From Bryopsis sp. KO-2023 (Eukaryota; Chlorophyta; Ulvophyceae; Bryopsidales; Bryopsidaceae): a DNA stretch of 64,000 nucleotides. Positions 25,434 through 37,891 of this stretch are shown here, in pieces. The notes under the pieces are model-generated. The model did no database searches. It was not told the origin of the DNA and saw only the letters and a program-made list of their open reading frames with translations. A program made the translations under genes and the position numbers. How positions within the stretch are numbered: the first letter of the stretch is position 1; each line of letters begins with the position of its first letter. The stretch lies in the NCBI GenBank assembly GCA_030272585.1, contig BSYQ01000004.1:4278001-4342000 (forward strand), given 5' to 3'.

Positions 25434-26973
25434 ATGTACAACCTGTTGGAATCAACCCTTGATAAAAATTTCAACAAGCTTTGCAGGAACCTGGATGCTC
25501 TGGATGGCGAATCAGACGCGGAAATCCCGGGTCTTCTATGTCTGACTGGGAGGATCACCATTCAAGTTTTGGCTCTCAGATCGCATCATGGGGAGTTCTT
25601 GTTGGAAAAGCTGCAAAGGAGGACTGGGGATGAATCATCGGCAGTGTCGAAACTGACTGCCGAAATGTTGGCATTGCACAAGGAGACGGTGCTTTCTGGA
25701 ATTCTGGGTTCCTGGGCAGATAAGGTCAATTTTTCTTGGTTGGGCGGTGGAGGACCAGCGAAGCCAAAAAGAGGGGTGGATCGATGAAATCCATTCAAAA
25801 AGCGACAGTCCATGGCATAGAGGGTCTCCGAGGTTTTTGGAAAAGGAGAGAGGCAGTGCGTTTTTCAGGAATTCCAGTCGGTAGTATTTCTGCCCTCCCG
25901 AACCCAAGAAACAAACAGTGGACAGTTTATCGCCACCAACCTCTTTTTGTAGAGGTCGGCGGCGATCGACTCAAAACCCCACCTCAACAAGGGTGGTGGT
26001 TCGGGTGAGGGAGGGAAGTGGGTGGGCTGCGAAAGAGGCTGGGATTCCTGAAAGGGAGAGCTGAGAGGGGGAAATGAAGATGAATAAAAACGGGGCGGAA
26101 TAGATGGACATGATGTGTCGGATAGGACCGGGATTTTTGTGAACCAAACCAATCGGCAGTTGGATTTTGCTGGGTAGTGGAAAAGAGACAAAAGGTTTTT
26201 ATGTGTCGCATGGAAAGAAGGCTGTTTTTCATGGAGAATTCCACCCTCTAGCTCTTCTGCCCCCCCTAAAAAAATTGAACAGTTTATCGCCACCAACCTC
26301 TTATGGTAGAGGTCGGCGGCGATCGACTCGAACCCCACCTCAACAAGGGTGGTGGATTAGGTTTTGGGGGGGGAAGTGGGCGGGGGGCAGAAGAGGGTGG
26401 TTTATAACAGTCCAAATTTGGAATCTGTAAAAAAAAACCTGGACAGCAAACAGCTTTTCTCTTTGATTTTTTTGGCGGACACATCGAATGGGATTTCAAT
26501 TGTTTTGGGGGGGGGGGTTCAGAATTCCAAAATTTCATACGGTTGCATCGCAGCAAGAAGAGAGATTCAAGAAAGCAAACCCACACAACTCAACCCGACA
26601 CAAGAGAGAATTGCAGGTTGGACCGAGTGTTTTCTTGCCTCAATATGATTTTTAACCTCAAGGTTGCAATACCTGGTGGAGGTTCAGATAAAACCGAGCA
26701 TATCACTTTATGCAAAAAAACAGACAGTCCATTTGCACTCCAACCTCGCACCAATCTGATGGCAAGAAAATGAACACCAGAAAATATATGGCATTTTTCT
26801 TTTTTTTTCTCTCATATTCAAGGACTAAGGGCTGCAGATCCCTTCTTCCAATTTTCTCTTAATATACGATTTTGATTGATCCATAGATCAACGAATTTGC
26901 TATCGAAGTGCTGTGCTTTCCAGTACTTGTGGCTTTGCCCGAAAGCTTCGGCACAGAATCTCTCCCTTGCTGA
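25434..26973 (+). CDS. possible two-exon gene, 125 aa, unknown function
   Basis: Exon 25434-25724 (ATG after a purine run, helical text such as STLDKNFNKLCRNLDALDGE and SAVSKLTAEMLALHKETVL) ends at a gtcaat donor in phase 0. An acceptor at 26886 opens INEFAIEVLCFPVLVALPES and reaches a stop at 26973. The first exon looks protein-like, but the join is only inferred. The frame just upstream (VAEKQDAFVARIDTSTEKHR) also looks coding and meets this one at an A run, so a homopolymer error or a missing exon is possible. Confidence 0.3.
25921..25999. repeat. hairpin-forming repeat, copy 1 of 2
   Basis: Contains atcgccaccaacctct and agaggtcggcggcgat, which can pair as a long stem with mismatches around a short loop, then cccacctcaacaagggtggt. 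The same unit recurs at 26278. Confidence 0.6.
26278..26356. repeat. hairpin-forming repeat, copy 2 of 2
   Basis: Nearly identical to 25921-25999 except in the loop. The minus strand reads ggtggggttcgagtcgatcg, which contains a tRNA B-box-like GGTTCGAGTC, so a tRNA-derived short element is one possibility. No A box or A-tail was found. Confidence 0.55.
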
Positions 26974-28280
26974 CCTTCAGACAGTGGGTTCAGTTTCTGA
27001 CAACCAAATCATCGAGATCCCGTTCAACTATGACAAATGCCAGCAATATTCAATCGCCACCCAGGCAGCCGAGCCAATTTCTTTGGATGAGTGTAAACAG
27101 ATTCCTAAGATTCCCATATCATGCATTGAAGCGAATCTGGAAGCAAACATCGATTCTCTTGGGTGAGGAAGCTCAACATGTTCATCCCATTTTTTTAAGC
27201 TACAAGAACCTGCAGCATTTCCCACTCTCAGAAATTCAAAACACAGAAGAAAAATCATGTTGGGACACAAAAGAACATTTCGTGAGATATGCTTGCTGGA
27301 TCATGCAGAAATCTGGAAGCAAACATCGATTCCCTTGGGAGAGCAAGCCCGACAAGTTCGTCCCATTATCTTTAGCCATAAACCTCCAGCATTCCCCCCC
27401 CCCTCTCAGAAATGGAGGTGCAAACGAGGTCTCCTACCAGGAGTGGAACTTCTTCTCAGCTAGTCCGAAACTACCTTCAGATGGAGGGGCCGCCGTTCAC
27501 ATGACAGACAACGCACAAACACCGTACCAGGCCTTCGGGTTGGTGGGCTGGGATGGATTGATTGTCGTTGTATCGTTGTCAAGAGAGGGGAGATTGGCAT
27601 GGGGCGTCACTGAGTTGGCTATTGGGTTGTGGTTCGATCGTGTGTCGCTGGCAAGCACTCGTTACACAGTTGAGGAAACCTTTATTGTGGTTTGAGTCGC
27701 AGCAAAATTTGAAAACACCACCACAGCAGAGTGGATCTTTCCCACATCGGCTTTCTCCTGAGTTCCAATTGAAGCCAGTGCTGAGCAGAAATCCACAACA
27801 CAGAAGAAAGGCATGCTGGGACATAGAAAACCCGTTTCACCTCACTCCTATCATCTTTCCTTTCTTCCCTTTTCATTGTTCAACATTTAGCTTGATTCCC
27901 TTGCTGCAAAACTTTCATTCAATCTTTCTCAATGTTGAAAATTACCAGAAAAGGCTTCAAAATAAACAGAAAGGACTTTGAATTGCAAAAGGGCTGTCGG
28001 CCAACCACAAGCGATCAAAGCAATACAAAATACATATTTTATAAAATAAGAAATAGAAAGAAAAAAGAGAGCACTGTACTTTTCCTTTTCCTCACTTCTC
28101 ATACGGTTTCTTGTTTTCCCATCAATGTACATCTAATTCCCTCCCCAGATGAAATATTCTTCTTCACTCTACTTCCTTTCCGGTTTTTAGACTATTCAGC
28201 ATGTTGCAGAAAAAGTTCACTAAAGAACAAAAAATGTATTGATTTCTCAGTGGATTTAGATGATCTTGTTGATCCCTGAA
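26974..28280. other. gene-poor region with a partial duplication
   Basis: A 260-codon plus frame (26913-27695) crosses this region but reads as low-quality sequence and overlaps a duplicated block (ctggaagcaaacatcgattc near 27137 and 27311; caacacagaagaaa-type text near 27240 and 27797). I do not call it a gene. Confidence 0.4.
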
Positions 28281-28285
28281 TCCAT

Positions 28286-28344
28286 AAGGCACAGGTGGAG
28301 TTGAACCACCTCTTTCGCCCCATCACGGCGGTGCCTTGTTTTTT
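28286..28344 (+). ncRNA. possible small structured RNA with a T6 terminator
   Basis: The plus strand folds on paper into a three-way junction: AAGGCAC pairs with GTGCCTT (7 bp); AGGTGG/CCACCT closes a 7-nt loop; CGCC/GGCG closes a 7-nt loop; TTTTTT follows directly. Read on the minus strand the same sequence looks like a tRNA without a D arm, with a B-box-like GGTTCAACTCC and a T at the position before a GAT triplet. It could be a pol III transcript, a tRNA relic or chance. Confidence 0.25.
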
Positions 28345-29050
28345 CAAGGAAAAAACCCCTTGCGGGAAAAAACCTGTCTAATACTAAAAAACAAGCACAA
28401 ATATTTTTGACACTGGATTGGCAGTGCATTTTTTTTTCTTTCTATCTTTCTTTTTTTCTTTTTTCTTTTTTTTTCATTCTTTTTTCATTTTTTTTTCTTT
28501 AATAATAGTAATAATATCAAGCACCCCTTTCCTTTCACCCCATTTTTCTGTAACATTAGTTTTTCATCTTTTCACTTAACACTAAATAAAAAGAAGAACA
28601 CCGTCTTCTGTTTTTTTCTTAATAATAGTAATAATATCAAGCACCCCTTTTCTTTCACCCCATTTTTCTGTAACTTTAGTTTTTCATCTTTTCTCTTATC
28701 ACTATATAAAAAAAAGAACACCACCGTCTTCTTTTTTTTGTTTTTTCTTGTTCTTTTGTACCTCTCCCAATTTTTGTTTTTCCACTACTTCAATGTTCCT
28801 CCAGATTCTCTTGTGAAATTTTTTTGGCAACCGTTGTTCTTGTATGGATGCACTCTGCCATCGCTCCTACATCAAGTCAATGAGGGAAATTCAAATCACT
28901 GAAAAATCTTGCAGAAAAATAACAGATGTTCAAATGTCAAACATCCAACAGTGCCCATCCCTGATGTTTTAGAACATTTCAGGTGACCTCAAATTATTTC
29001 TACGAGACGAGCTTTTTTGAGGTTTGTTTTCCTTTCACAAACTCACTCTT
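28345..29050. other. T-rich intergenic region
   Basis: Between the possible RNA and the coiled-coil gene stop codon. Long pyrimidine tracts and the duplication at 28499-28739; no gene seen. Confidence 0.5.
28499..28739. repeat. tandem duplication, unit about 120 bp, two copies
   Basis: Both copies begin ttaataatagtaataatatc and go on through aagcacccctttcctttcac and gtttttcatcttttcactta. They differ at only a few positions. Confidence 0.85.
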
Positions 29051-32000
29051 TCAACTAAAGTCGAAGAGGTCAGGGAGTTCCCGCTGTCTTCTCATGGCAC
29101 CCTGTCTTGAAGGGGCCCCCCCAAGTCCTATGTCTGTCCTGTTGCTTCTCGTCCCGTTTCCCTCCAGCAGAAGAGGTGTTCGCGCACCAGCTCCAGCCCT
29201 GTTGCTGGACGCTGGTTTGCGATTGAAAACCTGGCAAGACATCGATGTTGCACCTCAGAAATGTGGGGTTTTCAGAACCATTTCAGAGGTTTCTCCAGTC
29301 TTGTTGCAACCATGCTACTCATCTCCAACACAAAAGTGTGCAACCCTCGAGTAGGAAAAAACATTTCAACCAACCTGAGAGAAAACGTGCCACGCTTCCC
29401 CCACTTGCCCCTTCAGCACCTCGATCTCCAGCCCCTTCTCGGTCAACGTAAGGTGTGACTTCACCAAGGAAGTTTCGGCAACCTGGAGGTCTTTCCGAAC
29501 GGTTTGGAGTTCAGCGGCGATGGACCTTTTCTCCTCCTGCTCGATGACTGCTGCCATCTCCTGAAAATGGAACACACCAGATCGTATCACTTACTGATGG
29601 GGGACATGCAAATGTCGCCAAATTTTCCACAAGCAACTATGGCTGACTACGTTGGTTCCAATTCACTGTTGTTTATTCCCGCATGCAACACATGACATAA
29701 GACGCACCGCCATTTGGCCCTTGAGCGCTTGGACATCCACCTTCAAGCTTTCGCTCTCCTTCTGGCTCCTGTGTGGTTCAATCAAAAAAGAATTTCAATG
29801 CCCAAGTGCAACAGAATCTGTTTAGTAATGCGTCCAAACGATGCAGCAAGGAAAGAGACAAATCAGGACACGTCCATCAAGATGTTCGTTTTTCTGGTTG
29901 GTTTAATCAAAATGGACGGAACTTACTTGTCGCAGGCTCTCTCCAGCGAATCCTCATGCACGCTGCGTTTCAAAACTTCTTCCTTCAACGCATCGATTTC
30001 TTGCTGATCCAATGCCCGGAGCTCGACCAGCCGCTCATTGTCCATTTTCAGTTGCTCCTGCAGGGATTTCGCCTTCAACAGCTCCGATTCAAGCAACGCC
30101 ACTTTCTCCTGTGAGAACAGGAAAACACACATACTCAATCAATGCTCAGTTCTCAAACATCCAATGAAAGACAGTTGCTGTTGTTGTTTTCTCTTCTGCC
30201 GCTCAACAAAAGAGAAATTTTATCAAGAAATCCAAGTGCAATTGTTGTTTGATTCAGATGCGTGTACTCAAAAACACCATTGTACCTTGAGCTCCAGTTC
30301 GGCCGATTTTTCGCAAGGAAGCCCACAAGTTTGGATCGCGGCATCGCTGCCCTGGACCTTCATGCATTGAACACCGCTTTCCTTTTTCTTGATGCTCTGC
30401 TCACAATCAATCCAACACAATCAATGCATCCCTGTCATTTGGCAGTTGAATCCTTTCTTGCAGCTCCACCCCAAACTTTCACCCAACAACAAAAAACTGA
30501 CTCAAGAAAAGCAACAGATTGTGGTCACGTACCTTGGCTAAAATCGGTTCTGGCAGATCCCTTTTTGCAAAGACGTTTGACGGTCCCTGCTGCCCTTTCA
30601 CCGAAGCCTTTTTGGGCTGACTCGGACTTGACCTCGGCTGTTTTACCATGCCAGTTTGCACTTTGGATGAGCCGGCTTTCACAAGCTGTGGGTCCTGACG
30701 TGGCTTCTTGTCCGCTGCTTTGCCCTGAACCTTGAACACAATCATCCAACACAATGACGAAGCCATCTGAGGGAGCAAGATTTTCATATAGCTCTACCCA
30801 AAACACTTCCACCTGGGAACAAAACACGAATTCGAGAAAGCGGCAGCAGATTAAGCAAATGCAGTCACCTACCCTTGTCAAACTCGACTGGCAAGCTTGG
30901 TTTGCAGCAGCCCCATCTGCTTTGCACTTGTTTTTCATCGCACCCTTTTTGGCCTTATCCAGACTCGGTTTCGCCTGTTTACCATCCGTGTCGGTTTTCT
31001 TTTTCGATGGGCGGGTCTTCTGTAGTGGCTGAGTGGATGTTTGGCTGGCTGCTCCACAGTATGGAACACCGGGATGCCTCCTCATGAATCCCCTGACGGA
31101 TTCCCTCATCTCACTCATCGTTGCCTGGGCTGTGTTGTTTGGACCCCTACATACGTCATCCACCCATGGTTCACATTTGTATCCATTTTGATGGCCATTT
31201 TTTGGGGGTTATCCCTGGCGTGGCTATGTGCGTTCCTCCACTAGCAGTGTTCTGTTTCGAATGTGAACCGTCAAGGAAAAATGGGCTCGTTGAATGCATG
31301 GGGTTTATCCATCCCTTATTCAACCACTGGAATCCCCAAGGAAGACTGCAAACAAAATCAAGGGAAAGGGTTCGGATATTCACTCACATGAACGACCCTG
31401 TCTGCTCACGCAGCCTCTTGATCGCACATTCCCTTAGTCGGAGAATCGTTCTGGCCTCGGCCAGCTGCTTACGCAACTCCAGGTCCGTCGACTTGTTCTG
31501 TTGAACCATTCACAACACAAAAAAGGGTCGGTCAACACCGCCAGCAATTCAATCAATCCCATGGTATGGATCACTGTCCAGTTTGATTTTTATATGCACA
31601 AACATCTGGGGCCTTGTGCCCGACAGATATCTGGTCAAAGGGTGGGGAATATATGCCAGAAATTGGGTCAAGCATCAGTCTAACCACCCTCTGGCCAGCA
31701 CCCCACTTCTGTATGAATCTGGCAGGTCAAAGCAACAGTCCTAACATGCATTGCCCTTTTTCGGGGGGTACCCTTGGTCAATGGTGCGCCAGAAATTGCA
31801 CTTTCCATTGAGAAACACTAGAAATCCTCTGTCCTATGGTCCGTATGGCCAAGCCAAAGCAACGACAACCCCCATATATGTCAACCATTCCAAAATTGCA
31901 TTCCCCTGGTCCCAACTTTAATAATGCCTCATATAATGCTCATTTATGCTACCTCCATTGGTAAGACGGTGTTGTTGGTTGGCAAAAGTACTGTTTTGTA

Positions 32001-32944
32001 AAAGGTAATGTCCACAAATTCCAAGTCCTGAAATCAAGTAGTGGCTCTGTGGTGGAATGGGGGTGGGCTCCCCTAGTATTGGGCGCCAGGATTGACCGAA
32101 TGAGGGTCTGACTGGGGGGCGTCAGACTGAATGAAGGTTTGACCCCACCTGTCTGACCGCCAGCTATTCAGCATTTTGACCGCCAAACACTCACGCATCC
32201 TGAAAACACACACACCAAGGCATGCATCTCCTATTCCATTACACATATGCTAGTGGCATGCATCCCTCCCACACACATACATAGGAATCAAACAGCAGGT
32301 TCCCAAAACACTTCACCCATACATTTCCAACATCTATTGCTATGAATGGTGCAATTGTCACAGTACAATTCTGAGGGATTTTTTGGTGCCAGGCCAGGGA
32401 GGCCACAATTATTCGATTTGAGAATCACTCCCCATAGAATTTGAGAAGGGGGGATGCACAAACTTATCGACAGAATGAAGTTAATATCGCCTTTGCTTAA
32501 CACAGAAATCTTGCAAATATGAAACTCAATCGCCAAGAAAATTATTGTCTTTCTCTCAACACTTCAAATTAACTAATTAATTAATTGATTACTATTATTA
32601 TTGTTGTAAATAAAAATAATAATATAGCCACCTTGCACAAAAGCTCCGTTTCATGAACGAACTCATTTCCAAAAGACATAATATCTGGCAGTCTGTTCTG
32701 TTGACCCTCCAATGCTTGTTGGTCAGACAGGAGCAACCTGCAGTCATGACCTTCGAAAAAGAAGGGAATAATGCAACAACATCAGAACAAAAACTACTCA
32801 ACATCCACCAATTTTCCAACTCTCATGAATTCGATCAGCCCTTGTGAATTCCCATGACTGACATATGGTCAATCACATTCATTACATAAATTATATCCAT
32901 TCAGGCAATCACCAATCGTGTTGATTCGGTGGGACAGACAACAT
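29051..32944 (-). CDS. coiled-coil protein of unknown function, 494 aa
   Basis: Eleven exons: 32944-32913, 32737-32632, 32027-31953, 31497-31388, 31113-30873, 30730-30533, 30399-30286, 30108-29927, 29768-29708, 29560-29375 and 29230-29051. All borders are GT-AG, all phases match and they total 495 codons. The N-terminal third is helical (SDQQALEGQQNRLPDIMSFG, then LELRKQLAEARTILRLRECA). A basic, Pro/Ser/Lys-rich linker follows (about residues 135-250), then long heptad coiled coils (EKVALLESELLKAKSLQEQL, EQEEKRSIAAELQTVRKDLQ) and a short tail ending in LPDLFDFS. No motor, kinase or membrane segment is present. It sits downstream of IFT88 on the same strand, which hints at nothing firm. A centrosomal or axonemal role is possible, by coiled-coil content only. 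Confidence 0.7.
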
Positions 32945-34038
32945 GCAGTAACGCCCCCAACTGTGGATGAATTTCCTTGCAGTTTTTAAAAAGCATGTGA
33001 CGTGTCGAAAGCGAAAACTGGTACTGTGAACGCAAGTCTTGGGTTGCCTGGAGAGAGCGTCGAAAATCGAAACCAACTTGGGCTTCCGCCTACGTCGACA
33101 CGACACGGCATCCCGCCTCTTCTCCCTTCACATAAAAAACGACGATACATATCCTTCCTAGAACCTGGCGAAACATACCCTCAGACGTGGGGCCATCAAC
33201 CGGAGTCGAGGAGGAGCACCCTCCAGCGCGAGACTTTTTTCCCTTCTTGTTGCGACACGATGCAAGAGAAATGCATTTTTTTTTCGCATGTTGTATTATC
33301 CATGTTCGTGTCCTTTTCCTTGCTCTTGAATCGATCAGTTATGATTCATAACTTATGAAGATGGCTTGATAATTTGCCCCCTGTAAAAACAATCCTCGTA
33401 CAAATGCAAACGCAAGGAGCTCCAAGTGGCCAAAAAGCGGGTCACACAGAGCTCAGCCCCCAGCTGGCAGTGGCAAAACGTGTCCCTCCTTTCCACCTAA
33501 ATAACATTTCGGAGCAAACTAGACCAATTTCGATACCCCCCCCCCCCCCAAAAAAAGCAATTCCATCTCTTCTCTCCATGCACATCTCCTCGAACCAACA
33601 AAGTCTGCGCTGGTAATTGAGACAATCAGTTCATCCAGCCACCCCCCCCTTCCCCCCCCCCACTAGAAAAAGAAACCACCTGATTCTTTCCTCAACACCA
33701 ATTCCACTACCTCCCACTGAAAAGATCCTCTGGACAATAGAAATTTCACTCCAGCCACCGGCATTACCTCTCGATTACTGCCGAGCCAGAATGTCAAGGG
33801 ACCGGTCCCAAAGATTGATTCTGAAAAGGCCCCATTATTGCCTACAATTATTGCTCATCAGTGGGCACCATGTCCCAACCACTCTGAGATTGATTGGAAG
33901 AGTTTGGAGTCCAGAGGTTGTTATTTTGCCAACCCAACACAAAGATTTTCTGTCGAACTGGAAAGTCCATTTTTGAATCGAGACGTATCATTACAAGATG
34001 CATTTCTTATGAAACCCCCTCCCCATTCCTTAATGGTT
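32945..34038. other. spacer between the coiled-coil gene and IFT88
   Basis: Holds the presumed promoter of the coiled-coil gene and the 3' end of IFT88. There are C runs near 33540 and 33640. No gene or repeat is supported. Confidence 0.4.
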
Positions 34039-37000
34039 TTACATGGGCAAAAGATCTTCCCCCAGCCCCTCATCTCCCCAGTCATCATCGTCCTGTTTGG
34101 TTTCTTGCATGACCACTTTCCTGAGCTTTGGGCCGGCGGGGATTTGGAATCTGTCTTCTGAATCCATCCGAGCAGGATTCGATGGGGCCATTCCCCCATC
34201 AGGCTGAGCTGTGTATGGCGTACCAGCTGCAGCCGCCATCGTTGCTGGACCCTAAACCCAAACCACCCCAGGATTCGTATCATGACGGCCAACGAATAAG
34301 GATTTTATCTTTAAAAAAAGTTTGTTTCTACTTTTCCAGTAATCTTAGACACAATATTTAAATATTGGATTTTTCGGTATTCGAATGAAATTTCGCCGAG
34401 AAGAAAAAGAAAACAGCACAGTCCCAGAAAAACAGCCACAATTCCCAAAGTCGATGTCTTTGACTCATTTCCAAAAATAGAAAGGGAGATTTCTCTGGGT
34501 TGGCTCCATGTCAGACAGGTTTCCGAATCGAAAAGAGAGTGTTGCATTACCTGTGCTCTCTCGGCCCTTCGGAGTTTTGCAGCATGATCGGCCACTTCCT
34601 CTCTTCGCCCGAGTTCCGTGCAAATGTGCACAAGATATCTCAGACACTCCACATTGTCTGGATGTCTGGAGTGAATGGATCGATATTTCGCCAAAGCTTC
34701 TGGATAATTCTGGACCCGTCTGCACACACACACACACATACACTATCGAAAACCAATACATGCATCTTTACTCATACTTCCATCAGCATTTTTTCCATGT
34801 AAAAAATCTCTTTCTTTCTTTTTCCAGAAAGAGAAAAGAAATACATGCGTTATGTGTCCCATCATAACGCTAATCATGAAATATTACATTATGTAAAATT
34901 ACCTGTTTTGGGGCAGAGAGCTAAAAATGGACATTGTGATGATACGCTGTTTTTTTTTCCCCTTTTCTGAGTCAGCCTACAACACATTTCCGTGAACGGG
35001 CTGCACTCGGCCTCTTGGCCTTATATAAAACACTTTCAATTCAGAAAACATCACCTGTGACAGCTGGCCACCATCAATTCCCATTTGACTTCATTGGGTT
35101 GGAGCTTGGCTGCTAAGGCGAAGTATGGCACTGCTTTTTCGTACACCTCGTTCCGGACATGGAAGGCTCCCAGCCAGGATATCACGTCCATGTTGGCTGG
35201 GAAAGCGCGATGGGATTCTTGGTAGTAATGCAGAGCTCTTGCCTCATCATCCGTTCTGTTTCAGAAATCAGGATCCCGTCGTTTTATTGAACGCCAAGCC
35301 AAAAAAAATCTTTCTGCACCATTCCCTCATCTTGGAAACATTTATAGGCATCCATAGGTGACAATCCCCCCCCCCTCCTTGTCAGTTCTTGTAAGTGCAT
35401 GTCTGTTGCTTGTTGGTTTGGTTGTTTTGATTGAGTGTGTGTGTGGCATGGCATGGCCAGGAGGGAAGGAAAATTCGAAAACCCACGCTTGATAAATTGC
35501 TCCGAGTCTGGCTGAGATTCCGGCATCGTTCGGGACCAAGCTGTGCAGGATCTCGAACCACTTGATTGCATTCTGAGTTTCTTGTTTCAGTTCGTACAAG
35601 CTTGCGATCTGCACCCCATCACAAAATCAAACGTGCACCCACATGGCATTCTGTCACCCCTGAAAATTCGAATCTTGGTTTTAATTTGTTCTGATCTTGG
35701 TTTTTTTTTGTTTTTTTGTTTTTTTCGAGGAATTGGGTGTCAGCTGTTTTGACATATCCTTGGCTTTCTGTCAGACCGAAGGAGTTCCCCCTCTCTTTCT
35801 GATCTTGGTTGCTAAATTTGGCGGTTGGAAAGCTCACGGTTCATTTTCCTGATCGTAAATCGAGTGGGGTGGTTGGAAAAAACTGTCCAGTCTTCAGTTC
35901 GCTTTCCAGCCAAAATTGCAAGCGTGTGTCTGTGTGGGGCTGTTATTCCCTTTTAATTTTCTTTCTTCCAGTTGTTGGATCGCCGCTCCATTTACCTGAT
36001 AAATGACTTCCATGTTGTCCGGCAATTGGGAGTGAAGTTTCTTGAACGTCGACAGACTTTCGCTCAAGAGGTTGGCCCGATCTCCATCGTTTTCCTCTTG
36101 GATGGAAAGCTTTTTGTTGATCAATCTGCCAACACACGTTTTTTTTTCTTAACTCAAGTCTAGCACTTTGAGTTTCCAAGCCAGTGGCCTCACTTAACCC
36201 CCCTCCCCCATATTTCAATGTTTTGGTACACGCACAGATCTTGGTTGATTGACTAATCGCCAAAGGCAGTACATCAGTCAGTACATCAGTCAGTACATAT
36301 GGCAGTACACCAGGCAATACACCGCTGTGTTCCCCCATTCCACTGCTGCATATCGTTTGCTCCGGACGATTCTCAGTTATTGCATTCCTCTTTTTTGAAA
36401 AACCATGACACTCACCCAATGTTGTATATGGCCTCCACACAATCCACTTCCGCAGTCAGAGCTTCGCAGTAATCTGCCCTGGAGCCCTCCAAATCGTTTC
36501 TGTTCATAGCCACGTTGCCTTTGTTCACCCAGGCCAGGGCATTATATCTGTCCGTTTCGACAGCCAATCCGGCATATTTTTTTGCATTTTCCAAGTCAGA
36601 TTCCAGAAAATACAGGAATGAAAGATTGGTGGCTGCTCTGGCTTTCAGCCCCAGCTCCTTCTTCTCGAAGTCCTGAAAAAAATAAAAAATCAAATGTGTG
36701 TGAGAACCAGGGAAAAGAGTGAGATGAGCAGATCGAAAGCTGACGACAAAATTCGATTTTTTTGGGGGGTAAAAAACAATCTAGGGATATAAAATCAATT
36801 TTATGTGGGAAAAAAACGACATAGGGAAACAAAACAAGCACAGTAATATCCAAAGATGGCAGATACATGGATGTGTTTGGTTTGTTTCTTTTTTTTTTGT
36901 GTTTGTTTTTTAATTTTTTTTTGAGGGGGAGTGTCACCTTGAAAATCGTTATGGCGCTCTTGAAGTCTTGGCGTGACAAGAAGAGACTGGCTTTCGCAAG

Positions 37001-37849
37001 TTCGACTTCATTGGCCAATCGGGTGTGTCCCGAATCGTTCAGCTGAGCTATGCACCAATCAAACCCCACCAGTTCGTTTCCTTGGTCAATTTGGGGGGCT
37101 ACCAATTGAGAGGCTAAGAGCAACACCCTGCAAGAAATCACCAAACACGCCCCCAGATGATATTAAAGTATTAAAGTTCTGACAAACAAAACGGAATGAA
37201 AAATGGTCGATTCCGTTAATCTATTTTTATTCCGGCGTCGAGAGCCATTTCTTTCTTACAGAAGGCAGTCTGACTTTTTGCACATATATATTCAATTCGA
37301 TATATATATTTTTTTGAATTCAAAGTGTTTTAAACAAGGCCAAGAGGACGAGTGCAGCCCGTTCACGGAAGTGTGTTAATGACTGACTCAGAAATAAACC
37401 ACCGTAGCATCACAATGACCATGTCTAGCTCTCTACCCCAGCAGTAAACTAAGAAGAAACCGAGTCGAACATCCAGAAATTCGATATATATATATGTATG
37501 TATGTATGCAAGGTTTTAGCTCCACACACCTGTCTGTTTCGATTTGTCGTTGCCTGAGCTCTTCCCTGAGGCCGTCATGTCTAAAAGTTCCATCTTGATT
37601 TTCGTCGGCCTCTTCTTCCTCCTCCTCCTCCTCTTTGCAAGGGGCCGATTCGACCAATTTTTGAAAAGCCCTTTTCATTCGATCCATGTCCCCGAGCGCG
37701 TGATAACACACCACCAGATTGAATCCAGTCTGCAAAAAAAAAGAAAGAAAAAAACCACCCAACCACCTAAACACACTGTTTTTTTTCTTTTGTGAAGATA
37801 ATTGACATGGTGCTCCATACTGGAAACGGAAAAAAAAATAATAAAAAAT

Positions 37850-37891
<42 letters not shown>

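Noticed and set aside
26913-27695. 260-codon open frame on the plus strand
   Set aside because: Composition looks random, it overlaps a duplicated non-coding block, and no splice or family support was found.
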